Below, piece after piece: positions 13,386-15,437 of a stretch of 15,437 nt of DNA. Under the pieces are notes generated by a model, which saw nothing but the letters and a program-made list of their open reading frames with translations, did no database searches and was not told the DNA's origin. The first letter of the stretch is position 1, and each line of letters starts with the position of its first letter. Position numbers and translations under genes: made by a program. Source of the stretch: an uncultured Sutterella sp. (GTDB lineage: Bacteria > Pseudomonadota > Gammaproteobacteria > Burkholderiales > Burkholderiaceae_F). The stretch spans positions 1 to 15,437 of the forward strand of contig CAAGKD010000136.1 in NCBI GenBank assembly GCA_900770335.1, written 5' to 3'.

Positions 13386-15437
13386 ATGCAGTTTTATCTG
13401 AAGCATGCCATCGGCAACCGCGAGCGCTGGAAGACCGGCGTGATGCTCTCCCACGCGAGCGCCGTCATCCTCGCCGAGGAGGTCGGCCGCATCCCGGGCG
13501 TCACCGGACTTGTGGTGAATCCCCTCACGGGCAGCGTCACCCTCACGGTCGCGGACGCTGCGACGAAGGTCCGCACGGCCGAGTACTTCCGCTCGCTTGA
13601 GCGGCGCCCCCTCACGGACCGCCCCGAGCGCGCCGCGATCATCTCCCGGGATGCGGCCGAGCAGCGTCGCCTTCCGACGATCGACCTCGCCCGCGCCCAT
13701 GAGCATCTTCCGCAGGGCATCGTCTCGGACACGGTGGGCGCGATCGAGCGCGGCTTCACGAACATGCCGATCCTGAGGCTCTTCTCGGGCATCCGCTCCT
13801 TCCTCGAGCGCACGTTCCCGGCGCTCTTCTCGCTCTCGCGCACGGCCGCGACGGCCTCCTGCGCGAGCCAGGCCTTCGGCAAGGCCGCGCTCACCCGCAA
13901 GACGGGCGAGGCGCCCGTCGTCGATGACGCCGAGCTCGACTTCTCGAGCCTCGCGCGCTACATCTTCCTGCGGCCCTTCTTCCCGATGGTCGTCAACATC
14001 GGCAACGCCGTGATCGACTCGATCCCGTACCTCATCGAGGGCGTGAAGAACATCTTCCGCGGCAAGCTCAACGTCTCGGTGCTCGACGCCTCGGCGATCC
14101 TCGTCTCGCTCATCCGCCTCGACTTCGGCACGGTGGGCCTGCTCACGCTCCTGCTTGGCCTGGGCGACATGCTCGAGCGCTACACGAGGAAAAAGTCCCT
14201 TGCCTCGCTCGCCGACCAGCTCGCCATCAAGGTCGAGCAGGTCTGGGTGCGCGGCGCGGAGGGCTCCCTCGCGCAGAAGCAGCTCTCCGAACTCTCGAAG
14301 GATGACGTCGTCGTCGTCCGCTCGGGCTCCGTGATTCCGGTCGACGGCGTCGTCACCGCCGGCGACGCCTCGGTCAACCAGGCCACGATGACGGGCGAAC
14401 CCCTGCCGGTGCACCGCACCTCGGGCGGCAGCGTCTTCGCGGGCACCGTCGTCGAGGACGGCGAGATCGACATCCGGCCGACGGCTCTCGGCGACGCCTC
14501 GCGCCTCTCGCAGATCGTGAGCTTCATTCAGAACAGCGAGGCCGCCAAGGCCGGCATCCAGGGCAAGGCCGAGCGCCTCGCCGACGCGATCGTTCCGTAC
14601 AACTTCCTGCTCGCCGGCCTCGTCTGGCTCTTCACGCGCAACCTCACCCGCACGGCCTCCGTGCTGATGGTCGACTACTCGTGCGCCCTGCGCCTGGCCA
14701 CGCCGCTCGCCATTCTCACTGCCATGAAGACCGGCACCGAGCGCGGCGTCCTCGTCAAGGGCGGCCGCTACCTCGAGGCGCTCTCCGAAGTCGACACCGT
14801 CGTCTTCGACAAGACGGGCACCCTCACGCAGGCCTCGCCCGTGCTCTCGGACGTCATCCCCGTCGACGGCGAGTACGACGAGGACGAGCTCCTTCGCCTG
14901 GCCGCCTGCCTTGAGGAGCACTTCCCGCATCCGGTCTCGCGCGCCATCGTGCGCCAGGCCCAGGAGCGCGGCGTCTTCCACGACGACGAGGCCCATGACA
15001 CCGAGGTCCGCTACATCGTCGCGCACGGCATCTGCTCGTCCGTCGGCGGCAGGAAGTGCGTGCTCGGCAGCCGCCACTTCGTCGGCGACGACGAGGGCGT
15101 CGACCTCGCTCCGGCGCAGGACGCGGTCGCGCGCCTTGCCGAAGAGGGGCGCTCGATCCTCTACCTCGCCGTCGGCGGCAGGCTCGCCGGCGTCCTCGGC
15201 ATCGAGGATCCGGTCCGTCCCGAGGCGGCCGAGGCCGTGAAGCGCCTGCGCGAGTGCGGCGTCAAGCGCATCCTCATGCTCACGGGCGACGACACCCGCA
15301 CGGCAGCCCACGTCGCCGCGCAGCTCGGCCTTGACGGCTTCCGCGCCCAGGTCCTCCCGCAGGACAAGGCCCGGCACGTGCTCGAGCTCAAGGCCGAGGG
15401 CGCGAAGGTCCTCATGGTCGGCGACGGCATCAACGAC
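13386..15437 (+). CDS. Heavy-metal-translocating P-type ATPase (P1B-like, CtpC-type), 3' end beyond window
   Basis: 684 codons are open from ATG 13386 to the last base; the C-terminus is missing. It pumps a metal ion out of the cytoplasm using ATP. Residues about 10-60 resemble a degenerate HMA domain (RIPGVTGLVVNPLTGSVTL) with no CxxC metal site. Membrane helices lie at about 194-262 and 402-448. The actuator motif is TGE (336-338); the phosphorylation site is DKTGT (475-479, Asp475); the nucleotide-domain His-Pro of P1B pumps is His515-Pro516; TGDD is at 633-636 and GDGIND at 679-684. The ion-site motif in the membrane is YSC (431-433, in VDYSCALRLATP) in place of CPC, so the metal is not the usual copper; manganese or zinc is a guess from the PacL-like neighbour. 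The weak ribosome site is AGGG about eight bases before the start. Confidence 0.93.
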   Translation, partial: MQFYLKHAIGNRERWKTGVMLSHASAVILAEEVGRIPGVTGLVVNPLTGSVTLTVADAATKVRTAEYFRSLERRPLTDRPERAAIISRDAAEQRRLPTIDLARAHEHLPQGIVSDTVGAIERGFTNMPILRLFSGIRSFLERTFPALFSLSRTAATASCASQAFGKAALTRKTGEAPVVDDAELDFSSLARYIFLRPFFPMVVNIGNAVIDSIPYLIEGVKNIFRGKLNVSVLDASAILVSLIRLDFGTVGLLTLLLGLGDMLERYTRKKSLASLADQLAIKVEQVWVRGAEGSLAQKQLSELSKDDVVVVRSGSVIPVDGVVTAGDASVNQATMTGEPLPVHRTSGGSVFAGTVVEDGEIDIRPTALGDASRLSQIVSFIQNSEAAKAGIQGKAERLADAIVPYNFLLAGLVWLFTRNLTRTASVLMVDYSCALRLATPLAILTAMKTGTERGVLVKGGRYLEALSEVDTVVFDKTGTLTQASPVLSDVIPVDGEYDEDELLRLAACLEEHFPHPVSRAIVRQAQERGVFHDDEAHDTEVRYIVAHGICSSVGGRKCVLGSRHFVGDDEGVDLAPAQDAVARLAEEGRSILYLAVGGRLAGVLGIEDPVRPEAAEAVKRLRECGVKRILMLTGDDTRTAAHVAAQLGLDGFRAQVLPQDKARHVLELKAEGAKVLMVGDGIND

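Noticed and set aside
13146..15377. 743-residue open frame on the minus strand opposite the ATPase
   Set aside because: Longer than the visible plus-strand gene, but the plus strand has every P-type ATPase motif in register and stays open to the window end.

Overview
The window reads as one end of an assembled contig from a G+C-rich Gram-negative bacterium. Twelve protein genes can be supported, two of them cut by the window ends. A trimeric-type porin ending in Phe, periplasmic binding proteins, a Tat-exported flavoprotein reductase and an oxygen-sensitive class I fumarase together suggest an anaerobic or microaerophilic betaproteobacterium, perhaps a gut Sutterellaceae-like organism. That placement is inference from gene content and codon bias, not from a marker gene. 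The first 20 bases match the 3' end of the Illumina TruSeq read-2 adapter, so position 21 is the true biological start.

Layout. 21-130 (-): N-terminal stub of a LysR regulator. 242-2787 (-): two orphan periplasmic binding proteins, GsiB-like and PheC-like, with no permease or ATPase in view. 3219-4868 (+): class I fumarase with a clear terminator. 5022-6461 (-): an AlkA-type DNA glycosylase behind a LeuE-like exporter. 6623-7653 (+): a ThiS/MoaD-like sulfur carrier starting at TTG and an E1-like adenylyltransferase, divergent from leuE through back-to-back candidate promoters. 7838-11062 (-): a porin downstream of a Tat-exported FMN/FAD reductase. 11416-12255 (+): a divergent MerR-family regulator. 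12256-12776: an unusually AT-rich non-coding stretch. 12777-15437 (+): a small membrane-anchored protein and a heavy-metal P-type ATPase that runs off the end.

Three small systems stand out. (1) The sulfur carrier ends in Gly-Gly-Gly-Ala rather than Gly-Gly, like the HcyS-Ala protein of thiocarboxylate-dependent homocysteine synthesis in Wolinella, and its partner E1 has Thr where ThiF/MoeB carry a conserved Cys. (2) The flavoprotein has a promoter with a 19-bp spacer holding an imperfect dyad, the signature of MerR-type activation, facing the MerR gene. Its active-site segment lacks the fumarate-reductase Arg, so its electron acceptor is unknown. (3) The 98-residue protein before the P-type ATPase has the layout of the mycobacterial PacL (DUF1490) partners of CtpC, and the ATPase has Tyr-Ser-Cys where Cys-Pro-Cys is usual.
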